Assembly (NCBI GenBank): GCA_900554205.1
Contig: USGM01000002.1
Span: forward strand, 19,849 to 83,848
Direction of reading: 5' to 3'
DNA length: 64,000 bases
Origin: an uncultured Lachnospiraceae bacterium
GTDB taxonomy: Bacteria; Bacillota; Clostridia; Lachnospirales; Lachnospiraceae
The translations under genes were made by a program, and so were the position numbers. Shown here in pieces: positions 41,357 to 51,011 of the stretch (positions are counted from its first letter, which is position 1; every line of letters begins with the position of its first letter). The notes under the pieces were generated by a model. It had not been told where the DNA came from. It did not search any database and saw only the letters and a program-made list of their open reading frames with translations.

Positions 41357-42268
41357 CTATTCCAAAACTTTTAGCAAATGTTCAAAGTATTCCGGAAGTG
41401 GCGCCTCTGTTTCAATATATTCCCCCGTTGACGGGTGCCGGAACCCGAGTATTTTCGCGTGTAGGGTCTGTCCCTGTAGCTTATACGGACTCTTCCGGTT
41501 GGAATAGACCTCGTCCCCCAGAAGCGGATGTCCGATCGACGCCATGTGGACGCGGATCTGGTGCGTCCGCCCCGTCTCAAGCCGGCATTCAATAAAAGTA
41601 TAATCCCGGAAGCGCTGCAGCACTTTGTAATGCGTCACGGCACGTTTCCCGTTTCTCTCATTGACCGCCATCTTCTTGCGTTCCGTAGGATGCCTTCCGA
41701 TCGGACGGTCTATCGTACCCTCGTCCTCCCGCAGGACGCCATGGCAGATGGCAACATAGCGTCTCGTGAGCGAATGCTCCTTGAGCTGCTCCGCAATACA
41801 GTTGTGCGCCATATCGTTTTTACAGGCGATCACCGAGCCCGTCGTGTCCATGTCAATGCGGTGGACAATGCCGGGACGCATACAGCCGTTAATCCCCGAA
41901 AGCTCCTTCCCGCAGTGAAACATCAGCGCATTTACCAGCGTTCCGCTGTAATGCCCGGCGGCAGGATGCACGACCATTCCCTTCGGCTTATTGACGACGA
42001 TGACATCCTTATCCTCGTACAGAATGTCCAGCGGGATATCCTCCGGCTCAATATCCGGCTCCACCGCCTCCGGCAGTTCAAATTCCAGCTGATCCTCCTG
42101 CTTTACCCGGTAGCTTCCCTTGACGGGACTCCCGTTCACACGGACAGCCTCATCCTTAATCAGGCGCTGTATATAGGATCTCGAAAGGGAATCAGTCAAC
42201 GTGGCAAGACATTTGTCAATTCTCTCTCCGTCCTCGTTTTCCGTTATTTCAAAGCAAAATCTGTCCAT
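41357..42268 (-). CDS. rluD: RluD-type 23S rRNA pseudouridine synthase
   Basis: A 303-residue pseudouridine synthase with an N-terminal S4 domain (GERIDKCLATL ... VRVNGSPVKGSYRVKQED). The catalytic motif is HRIDMDTTGS near residue 140, and ETGRTHQIRVHMASIGHPLLGD is in the C-terminal half. Being next to lspA is the standard arrangement of rluD in bacteria, which supports the RluD assignment over other RluA relatives. It starts 2 bases after the lspA stop. Confidence 0.9.
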   Translation of the reverse strand: MDRFCFEITENEDGERIDKCLATLTDSLSRSYIQRLIKDEAVRVNGSPVKGSYRVKQEDQLEFELPEAVEPDIEPEDIPLDILYEDKDVIVVNKPKGMVVHPAAGHYSGTLVNALMFHCGKELSGINGCMRPGIVHRIDMDTTGSVIACKNDMAHNCIAEQLKEHSLTRRYVAICHGVLREDEGTIDRPIGRHPTERKKMAVNERNGKRAVTHYKVLQRFRDYTFIECRLETGRTHQIRVHMASIGHPLLGDEVYSNRKSPYKLQGQTLHAKILGFRHPSTGEYIETEAPLPEYFEHLLKVLE

Positions 42269-42270
42269 AG

Positions 42271-42795
42271 CTATTTCATCTCACGGTATTTTTTCTGCTT
42301 GAAGCTTAAAAATTCCAGATCCTTCTCCTTAAACACAAAAAGGAACAGAATAAACAGACCGATCACCGAGACGACGATATAGCAGTCAGCCACATTGAAG
42401 ATCGGGAAGTTAATCAGCACAAAGGAAATAAAGTCAACCACATAGTCGAACCTTATCCTGTCGATCATGTTTCCGGCGCCCCCGGCGACTACGGCCGCGA
42501 GGAAAATGTGGACAATACAGAACTTCTTTCCCTCCGGCAGCTTGAACAGAAAAAAGAGAATGACCGCCATGAAGACAACGCCGACAAACAAAATAAAATA
42601 CTTCTGATTCTGAAGCATTCCGAATGCCGAGCCTCTATTTTCCAGATAATTCAGTTCAAGCACACCGTCGATCAGCGGAACCGCCGGGCGATCCTTCAAG
42701 CGCTCAATCGCAAGATATTTCGTGAACTGATCAAGCGCAAGCAGAACGACTGCAATCACCGCATCTATTATGAACATTTTGCTTCTCTTCACCAT
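42271..42795 (-). CDS. lspA: Lipoprotein signal peptidase
   Basis: A 174-residue aspartyl protease with four membrane helices that removes signal peptides from prolipoproteins. The catalytic Asp motifs are NMIDRIRFDYVVDFI and FNVADCYIV. The start at 42795 has GGGAGG 8 bases upstream; the ATG at 42846 would lie inside aroB. A roughly 15-residue charged C-terminal tail follows the last helix. Confidence 0.94.
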   Translation of the reverse strand: MVKRSKMFIIDAVIAVVLLALDQFTKYLAIERLKDRPAVPLIDGVLELNYLENRGSAFGMLQNQKYFILFVGVVFMAVILFFLFKLPEGKKFCIVHIFLAAVVAGGAGNMIDRIRFDYVVDFISFVLINFPIFNVADCYIVVSVIGLFILFLFVFKEKDLEFLSFKQKKYREMK

Positions 42796-42808
42796 CTCCG
42801 ACGCCTCC

Positions 42809-43918
42809 CTATGCCTTTGCATCCTCATCGCTGAAATAGATCTCATCTATCGCCGCGAGAATTTCCTCATCCGTCACGGTATTGTCAATCACCGCCTTGC
42901 CGATCTTCTTGAGCAGGACAAACTTGATCCTGCCGGATTCCATCTTTTTATCCGACTTCGTCAGTCTCAGAATCTCCTGCGGGTCAATGCCCTCCACCGT
43001 GATCGGCAGATAAAAGGGAACGAACATATCCCGTATCTCGTAATATTCCTCCATGGACAGCATTTCCCGCTTCCATGAAATGTAAGCCGCTGCAACGGCC
43101 CCGAGCGCAACACATTCTCCATGGAACAGTTCAAAGTTCTTCGCCTTCTCGATGGCATGTCCCACCGTGTGTCCGAAGTTCAGCAGGGCACGCTCTCCCT
43201 GCTCCGAAGGATCTTTCTCCACCACGAGCTTCTTTACCATACAGCTGCGCTTCAACATCTCCTGCAGAACCGCCATATCTCTCTCACAGATCTCATACAT
43301 ATTTTCAATCAGCCATTCGTAGAGCGCGGCATCCCTAATCAGACCGTGCTTCATGATCTCGGCAAAGCCGGAGTAGAACTGTCTGTCGTCCAGGGTAGTC
43401 AGCGTCGCCAGATTCATATATACCAGTCTCGGCATCTTAAAGGCGCCTACCATATTCTTATAGCCGTCGAAATCCACGCCAGTCTTGCCACCGATGCTGC
43501 TGTCCGCCTGTGCAAGAAGCGTCGTCGGAATCTGCACATAGTCGATGCCTCTTAAATAAGTCGCCGCAATATATCCCGTCACATCCCCCGTCACACCGCC
43601 GCCAAGCGCCAGAAGCATATCATGTCTGTCAAATTTCTCTTCGATCAGGAACCGGTAAGCCTCCCTCACCGTGTCAAGGGTCTTATTCTCCTCGCCGTTG
43701 GGAAATACAAATTTTACCGCTTTCAGACAGTTCCCTTCTAACAGCTCCAGCACCTCATCCGCATAGAGCTCCGCCACCTTGGAGTCCGCGACAACGCAGA
43801 GCTTTCTGCTCTCGCAGTCCAGTGTCTTCAGTTCGGCAACCAGCTCGCCGAAGGAATCCGTGAGCAGAATATCATAGCAGGGCTTTTTATTGTAAAGAAC
43901 CGGTATTCTTTCTGACAT
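42809..43918 (-). CDS. aroB: 3-dehydroquinate synthase
   Basis: A 369-residue AroB, the second step of the shikimate pathway, converting DAHP to 3-dehydroquinate with NAD and zinc. It has the NAD-binding ALGGGVTGDVTGYIAATYLRG and IPTTLLAQADSSIGGKTGVD motifs and the zinc ligands in EIMKHG, NFGHTVGHAIE and FHGECVALG. The other aro genes are not nearby. It lies 13 bases ahead of lspA. Confidence 0.96.
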   Translation of the reverse strand: MSERIPVLYNKKPCYDILLTDSFGELVAELKTLDCESRKLCVVADSKVAELYADEVLELLEGNCLKAVKFVFPNGEENKTLDTVREAYRFLIEEKFDRHDMLLALGGGVTGDVTGYIAATYLRGIDYVQIPTTLLAQADSSIGGKTGVDFDGYKNMVGAFKMPRLVYMNLATLTTLDDRQFYSGFAEIMKHGLIRDAALYEWLIENMYEICERDMAVLQEMLKRSCMVKKLVVEKDPSEQGERALLNFGHTVGHAIEKAKNFELFHGECVALGAVAAAYISWKREMLSMEEYYEIRDMFVPFYLPITVEGIDPQEILRLTKSDKKMESGRIKFVLLKKIGKAVIDNTVTDEEILAAIDEIYFSDEDAKA

Positions 43919-43954
43919 AGTCTATCTTCTCCTTCTATGTATGATTCAAAGCAA

Positions 43955-43979
43955 AGAAAAGAGCCCGCAGGACGGACTC
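43955..43979 (-). terminator. Terminator downstream of sepF
   Basis: On the minus strand GAGTCCG pairs with CGGGCTC (43973-43979 and 43961-43967, one G-U pair) around a 5-base loop, followed by TTTTCTTT. Confidence 0.75.
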
Positions 43980-43991
43980 TCTCACTTCTGA

Positions 43992-44522
43992 TTAACGGCT
44001 CAACGGCATCTCGAAGGAACTACCGTTGAAAATATCCTGAAAATCGCCTGAAATATCGACACTCGCAGGTGTCACAATGAAAATGTAATGAGATATTTTC
44101 TGAAGGTTTCCCGATATTGCGAAACAGGAGCCACTGGTAAAGTCAATGATTCTCTGTGCAATATCAACATCCAGACCGTCCAGATTCAATACGACAGTTC
44201 TGTTGGCGAGCAGCGTCTCCGTGATCTCCCTCGCATCCTCGACAGAGGTAGGCTTGATCACGCACACCTCCATTCCCGCGCTGGAAGTACTTCGTCTTGC
44301 AGGCGGCTGCTTAATGGGGGTAATCTTATTGACCGGAGCCGGTTTTCTGCTGGCTCTCAGATCATCCTCGTCCTCTTCCCTGTTTTTCTGCGCCTGCTGT
44401 TTCTTGCGGGGCGCCGGTTCTATCTCTTCTTCATCTCCATCCAGATAATCCTCATCCAGATATTCATCATCATCTTCGCCGTTCAGCTTCATGAAATTAA
44501 CCAGCTTGTCAACTACGCTCAT
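43992..44522 (-). CDS. sepF: Cell division protein SepF
   Basis: A 176-residue SepF, the FtsZ-ring membrane anchor. It has the short amphipathic N-terminal helix (MSVVDKLVNFMKLNG), an acidic linker (DDDEYLDEDYLDGDEEE) followed by a Lys/Arg/Pro-rich stretch, and the C-terminal SepF core (about 85-165, VVLNLDGLDVDIAQRIIDFTSGSCFAI). It follows yggS by 54 bases, as in many Firmicutes. Confidence 0.94.
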   Translation of the reverse strand: MSVVDKLVNFMKLNGEDDDEYLDEDYLDGDEEEIEPAPRKKQQAQKNREEDEDDLRASRKPAPVNKITPIKQPPARRSTSSAGMEVCVIKPTSVEDAREITETLLANRTVVLNLDGLDVDIAQRIIDFTSGSCFAISGNLQKISHYIFIVTPASVDISGDFQDIFNGSSFEMPLSR

Positions 44523-44576
44523 ATCCTTATTACCATGCCTTTCTGTGCCTGTCTAAACCTAAAGGGACTGTTCCGT

Positions 44577-45284
44577 CTAATGATATACTCTCTCTCCGAA
44601 AATTCCTGTTCCAACCCTCACACAGGTAGCACCCTCTTCGACTGCCACACAATAGTCGCCGGTCATTCCCATGGACAGAACATTCATATAGACATTATCA
44701 ATGTTTTTGGCTTCTATGTCAACAGACAAATGTTTCAATTTCCTAAAATAGTCCCGATTATCCTCCGCATTTTCCACATAGGGCGCGATCGTCATCAGTC
44801 CCTCGATCCGGATTCCCGGAAGTTTCGAGATGGCTTCGACCAGCGCCGTCGTCTCCTCCGTCTTCGTGCCGAACTTGCTGCTTTCCTCCGCAACGTTTAC
44901 CTCGACCAGTATTCTGACGGTGACATTTTTCTTGACCGCCTCCCTGCTGATCTCCTCCGCCAGCTTAAGGGAATCAACGCTGTGTATCATCCATACCTTT
45001 CCGACAATGTACTTTACCTTATTTCTTTGCAGATGGCCGATCATATGCCAGCGGATGTCAGACGGCATCTGGGGAATCTTGTCCATGAGCTCCTGAACCT
45101 TGTTTTCACCAAAGTCTCTCGCCCCGGCATCATATGCCTCCCTCAGCATCTCCAGCGGCTTTGTCTTGCTCACCGCAATCAATGTCACCTCGTCACGGCT
45201 TCTGCCTGCGCGCATACATGCTCCGGCAATATTCTTTTCCACTTCTTCCATATTTGCTTTTATCACGGTGTAGATTGCCTCCAT
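44577..45284 (-). CDS. yggS: YggS-type PLP homeostasis protein
   Basis: A 235-residue PLP-binding single-domain TIM barrel (YggS/PROSC), involved in vitamin B6 and amino acid homeostasis. The PLP lysine is in LIAVSKTKP near residue 40. Other landmarks are FGENKVQEL, WHMIGHLQRNKVKY, and the C-terminal LSMGMTGDY and VRVGTGIFG. It starts 10 bases after the HlyD-like gene ends. Confidence 0.95.
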   Translation of the reverse strand: MEAIYTVIKANMEEVEKNIAGACMRAGRSRDEVTLIAVSKTKPLEMLREAYDAGARDFGENKVQELMDKIPQMPSDIRWHMIGHLQRNKVKYIVGKVWMIHSVDSLKLAEEISREAVKKNVTVRILVEVNVAEESSKFGTKTEETTALVEAISKLPGIRIEGLMTIAPYVENAEDNRDYFRKLKHLSVDIEAKNIDNVYMNVLSMGMTGDYCVAVEEGATCVRVGTGIFGERVYH

Positions 45285-45294
45285 ATTTCGTCCG

Positions 45295-46695
45295 TTACTG
45301 GTTGATAAACTGATCGTCGCTGACGGTGTCCGCGTTCAGCACGATATAGTCATATACATTCAGTCCGTATTTGGTATTCGACTTGACGATGGCATACTCG
45401 TCATTCTGATACAGGATATTGATCTGCTTGAAATCCGCGTAGCCCTTGTTCATATTGTATACTCCGATCAGCGTCGCACGCTTGCTGACCGTGTAAGTCT
45501 CCTGTCCGTCCTGCTTATAGAGAATATCGCCGGCATTCAGGATAGAGCTGTCCACGTAATACTCCTTGGATTCACTGTCAAAGTTATACACCTCGATTTC
45601 AAGGGATTCACTGGAAATCTCCCCATTCTCCAGATAGCTCTGCCGCAGCACGCTGTCGCCGCCGTTATTTCCGCCCGGTGCCACAAAGGCTTCCGGAATC
45701 AGGAAAAATTCCTTCTGCACAATCGCAGAATTGGGTATCTTAAGCCCCTTCTCGTCCTCGAGAATCAGCTCCACATCCAGAAATCGGTCGCCAACAAACG
45801 TAATCATCGAATTTGTAAACGAGAGCTGCAGATAGGTATTTCCGTCCGCGTTGGAGAGCAGCTTCACCTCTCCCCATGACTCATACTGATTCTTGAGGAA
45901 CTTTACCTTGACAAAGCCTTCCTCCTGTAGCTTTGCGCCCCTGACCGCCTCGATCGGAATGACCAGTGACCAGTTCTCGCTGGTCGAGAGCTTGTACACC
46001 GGGTCCTCCAGAGCCATCAGTGTATTGCTCAGCATCTGCTTCTTCTCATAAGTCTTTGTCTCGTCTTCAAAGACAGCCGCCGTCACATCCTGCGGCTGGA
46101 GGCTCTCATACCCATCAACCCAGTAGGAGACGATACCCGTCATCGGCGCATAGGCATAATTGACGGTATTTCCATTGGTGCCAACAGCGCCTATGCTTTG
46201 CAGCATATTGGTATTGGCAAGCTTTAAAACTGTATTTTTCAAGGAATATTTTATATCGTAGGTACTGCTGTAATAGCTGCTGTCAAAGCCGTGGACAAAG
46301 TCAATGATCTCGCTGCGGAATTCGGAAAGCTCCCGGTTGCTCAGCGTATTCTCCCCCATGCCAAGCTCTTCCAGCTCCTGGCTCAGCTTCCCTGTCTCAT
46401 CCACAATGTAGACCAGTGCATTTGCAGCGACACGTTCGCCCTCTCTTGCACAATAATCAATATATCCGGCTGCCTGGTTATATATGACTGTCTCGTCCCT
46501 GATAATGACGCCCCGGTAAATATTATTTGTCGCAAGCGAGCCTTCCTTGACCTCGTAGCGGACGATGCGGCTTGTCTGGAAATACATAATGACACAGACA
46601 ACGACATAGATAAAGATAACGCCGAAAATGATCATACCGATATTCAGGTTTAAAGGCTTTCTGTATTTCCTTATCTTCGTGCTCTTTTTTGCCAT
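45295..46695 (-). CDS. HlyD-like membrane-anchored protein upstream of yggS-sepF
   Basis: A 466-residue protein with a basic N-terminus, one membrane helix (about 17-37) and a large external beta-rich domain. It starts with a lipoyl/HlyD-like hairpin (YNQAAGYIDYCAREGERVAANALVY). It resembles the HlyD-type adaptor protein found next to yggS and sepF in Clostridia. No efflux pump gene is adjacent, so a role in division or envelope assembly is as likely as transport. Function unproven. Confidence 0.75.
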   Translation of the reverse strand: MAKKSTKIRKYRKPLNLNIGMIIFGVIFIYVVVCVIMYFQTSRIVRYEVKEGSLATNNIYRGVIIRDETVIYNQAAGYIDYCAREGERVAANALVYIVDETGKLSQELEELGMGENTLSNRELSEFRSEIIDFVHGFDSSYYSSTYDIKYSLKNTVLKLANTNMLQSIGAVGTNGNTVNYAYAPMTGIVSYWVDGYESLQPQDVTAAVFEDETKTYEKKQMLSNTLMALEDPVYKLSTSENWSLVIPIEAVRGAKLQEEGFVKVKFLKNQYESWGEVKLLSNADGNTYLQLSFTNSMITFVGDRFLDVELILEDEKGLKIPNSAIVQKEFFLIPEAFVAPGGNNGGDSVLRQSYLENGEISSESLEIEVYNFDSESKEYYVDSSILNAGDILYKQDGQETYTVSKRATLIGVYNMNKGYADFKQINILYQNDEYAIVKSNTKYGLNVYDYIVLNADTVSDDQFINQ

Positions 46696-46714
46696 TCACT
46701 ATCCGCCTCTACAG

Positions 46715-46742
46715 AAAAGCCCCGGAATCTACCGAGGCTTTT
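46715..46742. terminator. Bidirectional terminator upstream of the HlyD-like gene
   Basis: AAAAGCCCCGG (46715-46725) pairs with CCGAGGCTTTT (46732-46742) with one G-U pair and a 6-base loop, giving U-runs on both strands. It ends the small P-loop gene transcript. Confidence 0.85.
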
Positions 46743-46786
46743 GTCACTGTCTTTCCGATAAAATATTTTTCTGAAATATTTCTCCG

Positions 46787-47206
46787 TTACAGGGAAACGA
46801 TAACCTTTTCCTTCATCCCCGCCGGAAGTTCGGATTCATCCATTGAAACACTTAAAACAAAGTCAACATCGAACTGACTGCTGAGCTTTTCCAGCTTTCC
46901 GACTGTCGCCGTGATGTCCTGTTCCTCCAGACAGGCGATCTTTAAAAAGCTGTCGAAATACATCTGCTGCAGGTCGTGATCCTGAGAGATGACGCCGCAG
47001 ACAAAGCCAATGAACTCACTGCTGTTTTCAAACTGGAACTGGGAGACATCAATAAGACGTACCTTGTTGTTTAACTCGTACATGTGCTTGGTGCTCTTGT
47101 CGAGGTAAACGATGTTGCCCGATATCTGCTTGATCTCGCCGTTTACCTTATCCAGTAACTGCTTTGTCTTGCCCTTGCCCTTGTTGCCTACGATCAACTG
47201 AACCAT
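46787..47206 (-). CDS. Small P-loop protein, unknown function
   Basis: A 139-residue protein with a Walker A-like loop near its N-terminus (VGNKGKGKTKQL, about residues 6-17). The rest is an alpha/beta domain with no clear Walker B Asp-Glu. Similar small proteins are often labelled twitching motility protein PilT, but the length and lack of PilT boxes do not support that. GGAGGG precedes the ATG. It has its own promoter and terminator. Confidence 0.8.
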   Translation of the reverse strand: MVQLIVGNKGKGKTKQLLDKVNGEIKQISGNIVYLDKSTKHMYELNNKVRLIDVSQFQFENSSEFIGFVCGVISQDHDLQQMYFDSFLKIACLEEQDITATVGKLEKLSSQFDVDFVLSVSMDESELPAGMKEKVIVSL

Positions 47207-47257
47207 TGGAAACCCTCCTATAGTAACATTTATAGTATTACCTTCCTCTTAAGTATC

Positions 47258-47286
47258 ATTATAAGGGATGCACCCTTAAAACACAA
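47258..47286 (-). promoter_or_regulatory. Promoter of the small P-loop gene
   Basis: On the minus strand TTGTGT (47281-47286) and a perfect TATAAT (47258-47263) are 17 bases apart, right after the carboxypeptidase gene. The AAGGG/CCCTT inverted repeat lies in the spacer. Confidence 0.65.
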
Positions 47287-47288
47287 CC

Positions 47289-48284
47289 CTAATTCTGAAT
47301 CTCCTCCAGCAGATCCGTCATGCCGGTATAGAGCTCATCCGTGGACGGAACACCCATGACAACAGCAATATAAGGAGAGCCTCCCACATCTCTGGCAAGC
47401 AGCATCAGACAGTGCCCGGCTGCACTCGTCGTACCGGTTTTTCCGCCGATGACCGTGACGTTCGGTGGTGCCGTATAGCTGTAATCCGCACGCAGGAACA
47501 GATTTGTCGTGGACTTGTCGAACTGCTTCTCCTTGCCGTCCTTATCATAATAGACCGTCTGATAGCCCGTCATCTGGATGATCTCGCTGAAGGTCTCATA
47601 CTTGATCGCCTGATTGAAGATCAGATACAGGTCGTAGGCTGTCGTATAGTGGTTTGCATCCGTCAATCCATGCGGATTTGCAAAATGCGTGTTCGTCGCC
47701 CCGAGAAGCATTGCCTCCTCGTTCATCATCTCCACAAAGCGGTCCACAGATCCCCCGACTCCTTCCGCAATCATCATTGCGACATCGTTCGCGGAATACA
47801 ACAGCAATATTCTCAACGCCTGATCCATCGTCATGGTGTCACCCACCTTCAGACCGCAGAGCTGCGCTCCCGACTCTGTGATGTTCACGGCAGAGCTCGC
47901 CGTCAGCACCTGATTCAGGCTTCCGTATTTGAGCGCGACAAGAGCCGTCATGACCTTTGTCAGGCTTGCCGGATTCAGGGTCTCATGCGCATTCTTGGAG
48001 TAGATTACCCCGTTATCACTTATGGAAAAAAGTACAGCTGCCGTCGCCTTCGACAGATCGGCATCGGTTCCCTCAGAGACATCCCCCGTGACAACACAAA
48101 GGTCAGAGGCAAAAGGCACCGCCGTTCCCATGTCCTGTCCGTACACAACATTAAAGCTGCTGGTGTCCGAGTTTGCACTGTATGCCATATCATAGCTCAG
48201 GCTACCGCAGCCGCTGAAGGAAACAGCCATCGCGGTCAGCAGACTGAGCACAGCCGCAATTCGTTTTCTATTTGTACATTTCAC
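47289..48284 (-). CDS. D-alanyl-D-alanine carboxypeptidase (low-molecular-weight PBP)
   Basis: A 331-residue serine peptidase that trims peptidoglycan stem peptides. The N-terminus is a signal peptide with a lipobox-like FSGC (Cys at about 26), so it may be a lipoprotein. Penicillin-binding motifs are SLTK (about 106-109), SAN (in [11 protein letters not shown], about 165) and KTG (in GGKTGTT, about 282). It lacks the C-terminal PBP5 anchor. The start overlaps the mgsA end by 17 bases. Confidence 0.9.
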   Translation of the reverse strand: MKCTNRKRIAAVLSLLTAMAVSFSGCGSLSYDMAYSANSDTSSFNVVYGQDMGTAVPFASDLCVVTGDVSEGTDADLSKATAAVLFSISDNGVIYSKNAHETLNPASLTKVMTALVALKYGSLNQVLTASSAVNITESGAQLCGLKVGDTMTMDQALRILLLYSANDVAMMIAEGVGGSVDRFVEMMNEEAMLLGATNTHFANPHGLTDANHYTTAYDLYLIFNQAIKYETFSEIIQMTGYQTVYYDKDGKEKQFDKSTTNLFLRADYSYTAPPNVTVIGGKTGTTSAAGHCLMLLARDVGGSPYIAVVMGVPSTDELYTGMTDLLEEIQN

Positions 48285-48663
48285 GCCACTCTAAATCTCC
48301 TCTGTCAAGGGACTTGATTAACAGTTCCGCACTGGCAAGGTTCGTAGCCAGAGGGATATTGTGCATATCACAGAGTCTGACTACATTGTTGACATCCGGC
48401 TCATGCATCTTCGGGCTCAGCGGATCACGCAGGAAAATGACCAGATCGATCTGGTTGTGCTCGATCTGTGCGCCTATCTGCTGTTCTCCCCCGAGATGAC
48501 CCGCCAGATACTTATGTATGTTCAGATTCGTGACTTCCTCGATCAGCCGACCGGTCGTACCGGTTGCATAAAGCTCGTTCTTACTTAAAATCCCCCTGTA
48601 AGCGATACAGAAATTCTGCATCAGCTTCTTCTTTGAATCGTGCGCTATCAAGGCAATATTCAT
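48268..48663 (-). CDS. mgsA: Methylglyoxal synthase
   Basis: A 131-residue MgsA converting dihydroxyacetone phosphate to methylglyoxal, an overflow route from glycolysis. Motifs are [30 protein letters not shown], and [15 protein letters not shown] with the catalytic Asp near residue 79. It lies 17 bases after rodA, and its end overlaps the carboxypeptidase gene. The rodA-mgsA linkage is common in Clostridia although the metabolic link is unclear. Confidence 0.95.
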   Translation of the reverse strand: MNIALIAHDSKKKLMQNFCIAYRGILSKNELYATGTTGRLIEEVTNLNIHKYLAGHLGGEQQIGAQIEHNQIDLVIFLRDPLSPKMHEPDVNNVVRLCDMHNIPLATNLASAELLIKSLDRGDLEWREMYK

Positions 48664-48680
48664 GACTGATACCCCTCTCT

Positions 48681-49796
48681 CTATTTTGTTTTTTTAGCTT
48701 GAAGCCTGACATTCAATACAAACCCCATCCCCATGAACAGACTCATCAACGATGTGAGTCCATAGCTTACAAACGGAAGCGGAAGTCCTGTGTTCGGGAG
48801 AATGAATGTTGTCACCCCGATATTGATAAAGCTCTGAAAGGCAATCAGACCTCCGACACCGGTCGCTATGATTGTTCCCGCAATATCCTTGGAACGCCTC
48901 GCCACGGAAACGCACTCCAGCGAAATTCCAAACATCAGAACAATCACAAGGACACTTCCTTTAAAGCCAAACTCCTCTCCGATTACGGCAAAAATGAAAT
49001 CTGTCTGCGCCTCCGAGATAAAATTACCGTTTTTGACAGATGTGATTTCATTATTTTTATAGCCTTTTCCGTCCAGCTGCCCCGACGCGATCGCCGTAAC
49101 CGAATTCAGCTGCTGGTAAGCCAGCGTATCCTTATATTCATCAGGATTTACAAATGCCATGATTCGGTTGAGCTGGAAGCCCTCCAGAAACTTAATATCG
49201 CTGTTCGGCTTCAGCATAAGGGAAACCATCAGCGCAACCGCCGGAATCGCAACGGCAAGGACACCGACGACGACCTTCCAGCTGATCCCCCCAGCAAACA
49301 TAATCACGCAGAAAATTGCAATGACGACAATGCTGGTGGAGAGATCCGGCTGCTTATAGATCAGATACCACGGGACCGCAACAAGCACAATACAGCTGCC
49401 TATGATCCTGACCGTATTCAGCTTCTCCTTATATTTCATAATAAACTGTGCAAAGAATAAAATCAACAAAATTTTAGCAGTTTCTGACGGCTGAAAACGC
49501 AGTCCGCCGATCTCCAGCCAGCGCTGCGCTCCGCCGCCGTCATCTCCAAACAGCTTCACTGCCAGAAGGAGTAAAAGATTCAGCACATACATGATCCAGT
49601 TCAGCTTCAATATCCAGTTGTAATTAAAAAAAGAAATAATAATCATCAGCACCGAACCCGCCACAACACCCGCAAGCTGTCTGGACTGCAGGGAAGGCTC
49701 GGCGCTCCCGATCGCCATAACGCCGACAATCGCCAGCGCTATCACCATGAATACCAGTTTGAAATCATAATCACGCAATCTGAATTTTGTAAACAT
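48681..49796 (-). CDS. rodA: Rod shape SEDS glycosyltransferase RodA
   Basis: A 371-residue SEDS-family peptidoglycan polymerase with ten membrane segments. It has the [22 protein letters not shown] motif, the long external loop with [17 protein letters not shown], and the final [11 protein letters not shown]. Choice of RodA over FtsW rests on its place in the mre/min cluster, where it would partner with PBP2. Confidence 0.93.
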   Translation of the reverse strand: MFTKFRLRDYDFKLVFMVIALAIVGVMAIGSAEPSLQSRQLAGVVAGSVLMIIISFFNYNWILKLNWIMYVLNLLLLLAVKLFGDDGGGAQRWLEIGGLRFQPSETAKILLILFFAQFIMKYKEKLNTVRIIGSCIVLVAVPWYLIYKQPDLSTSIVVIAIFCVIMFAGGISWKVVVGVLAVAIPAVALMVSLMLKPNSDIKFLEGFQLNRIMAFVNPDEYKDTLAYQQLNSVTAIASGQLDGKGYKNNEITSVKNGNFISEAQTDFIFAVIGEEFGFKGSVLVIVLMFGISLECVSVARRSKDIAGTIIATGVGGLIAFQSFINIGVTTFILPNTGLPLPFVSYGLTSLMSLFMGMGFVLNVRLQAKKTK

Positions 49797-49847
49797 ATTA
49801 CCTACGCCTTTTGCAACAAAACGATTCCGAAGCTGCCGGACGGACGC

Positions 49848-50120
49848 TTACAAAAGCTTCGTACCCTGCATGTCCACAATCGGGATATTGGCGCAGAGAC
49901 TTGGTTTTGCCGCCCTGCCGACCTTGTTTCCCTTCGTGTTGATCTGTATCTCCATATTCTCGGAATCTATCTTCATGTACTTGGATATCACCTTTGCAAT
50001 ATCCGTCTTAATCAGCTCCATCATCTCCGGCGAGCAGTTCACCCGATCGGAGATCAACAGGATTTTCAGTCTGTCCTTGGCTACCTGGCAGGAGCTCTTT
50101 CTGCGAAAAAAATGTCTCAT
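49848..50120 (-). CDS. minE: Cell division topological specificity factor MinE
   Basis: A 90-residue MinE that drives MinD off the membrane. The N-terminal anti-MinCD helix (VAKDRLKILLISDRVN) and C-terminal topological domain (MMELIKTDIAKVISKYM) are visible. Presence of MinE implies an oscillating Min system, not the DivIVA-anchored type. It lies 11 bases after minD. Confidence 0.94.
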   Translation of the reverse strand: MRHFFRRKSSCQVAKDRLKILLISDRVNCSPEMMELIKTDIAKVISKYMKIDSENMEIQINTKGNKVGRAAKPSLCANIPIVDMQGTKLL

Positions 50121-50131
50121 AATGCTCCTCC

Positions 50132-50956
50132 CTATATTTTGTGAAAGATACCTGTCACCTTAGTCCAGAATGAAATTCCCTTTTCAAAATTGAGGAAGGG
50201 TACTTCCTTCCCCTCGACTCTCTGTACCACGTTTGCATAAGCCTGTCCGGCCGGACTGGCCCCGCCGACCAGCGGCTCTCCCTGATTGGTCGCAATGACG
50301 ACATTCTCGTCATCGGGAATGATACCGATCAGCGGAATTGCCAGAATGTCCACGACATCCTGCGCAGACATCATGTCGCCTCTCCGCACCATATCCATGC
50401 GCAGTCTGTTGATGATGAGATCCATCTGCTTGAAGCCGTTCGCCTCGAGCAGTCCGATGATGCGGTCGGCATCGCGGATTGCAGACACCTCAGGGGTCGT
50501 CACGACGAGCGCTCTGTCCGCCCCGGCGATTGCATTCTGGAAGCCCTGTTCGATACCTGCCGGACAGTCCAGAATGATATAGTCAAACTGCTCCTTCAGA
50601 TGCTCGATCACCTTCACCATCTGCCCCGGTGTCACCGCCGACTTGTCCCGCGTCTGTGCGGAAGGCATCAGGTACAGTCCCGGGTGCCGTTTGTCGCGGA
50701 TCAGCGCCTGCTTGACGCGGCAGTTTCCTTCGACGACATCCACCAGATTATAGACGATCCGGTTCTCCAGTCCCATAACAACATCGAGATTGCGCAGTCC
50801 GATATCCGTGTCAATCAGACATACCTTTTTCCCGAGCTTTGCAAGACCTGTTCCTACATTTGCAGATGTGGTGGTCTTACCCACACCGCCTTTACCTGAA
50901 GTGACGACAATGACTTCGGAGCCCTTCTGCTCCTGCTGGGAAAATTGATTTTCCAT
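50132..50956 (-). CDS. minD: Septum site-determining ATPase MinD
   Basis: A 274-residue deviant Walker A ATPase (VTSGKGGVGKTTTSAN, about 17-32) of the ParA/MinD group. The C-terminal amphipathic membrane-binding helix is FWTKVTGIFHKI. The start at 50956 follows GGAGGAA; the ATG at 51049 has no ribosome site and would overlap minC. Confidence 0.96.
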   Translation of the reverse strand: MENQFSQQEQKGSEVIVVTSGKGGVGKTTTSANVGTGLAKLGKKVCLIDTDIGLRNLDVVMGLENRIVYNLVDVVEGNCRVKQALIRDKRHPGLYLMPSAQTRDKSAVTPGQMVKVIEHLKEQFDYIILDCPAGIEQGFQNAIAGADRALVVTTPEVSAIRDADRIIGLLEANGFKQMDLIINRLRMDMVRRGDMMSAQDVVDILAIPLIGIIPDDENVVIATNQGEPLVGGASPAGQAYANVVQRVEGKEVPFLNFEKGISFWTKVTGIFHKI

Positions 50957-51011
50957 CCTATGCTTCCTCCATTTATTTTGTCGTCGCAGCCGGTTCCTTC
51001 CGCTTGTCAGC

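Noticed and set aside
46787..47206. PilT (twitching motility ATPase) identity for the small P-loop protein.
   Set aside because: It is far shorter than PilT, lacks the Asp and His boxes, and no pilus genes are in the window.
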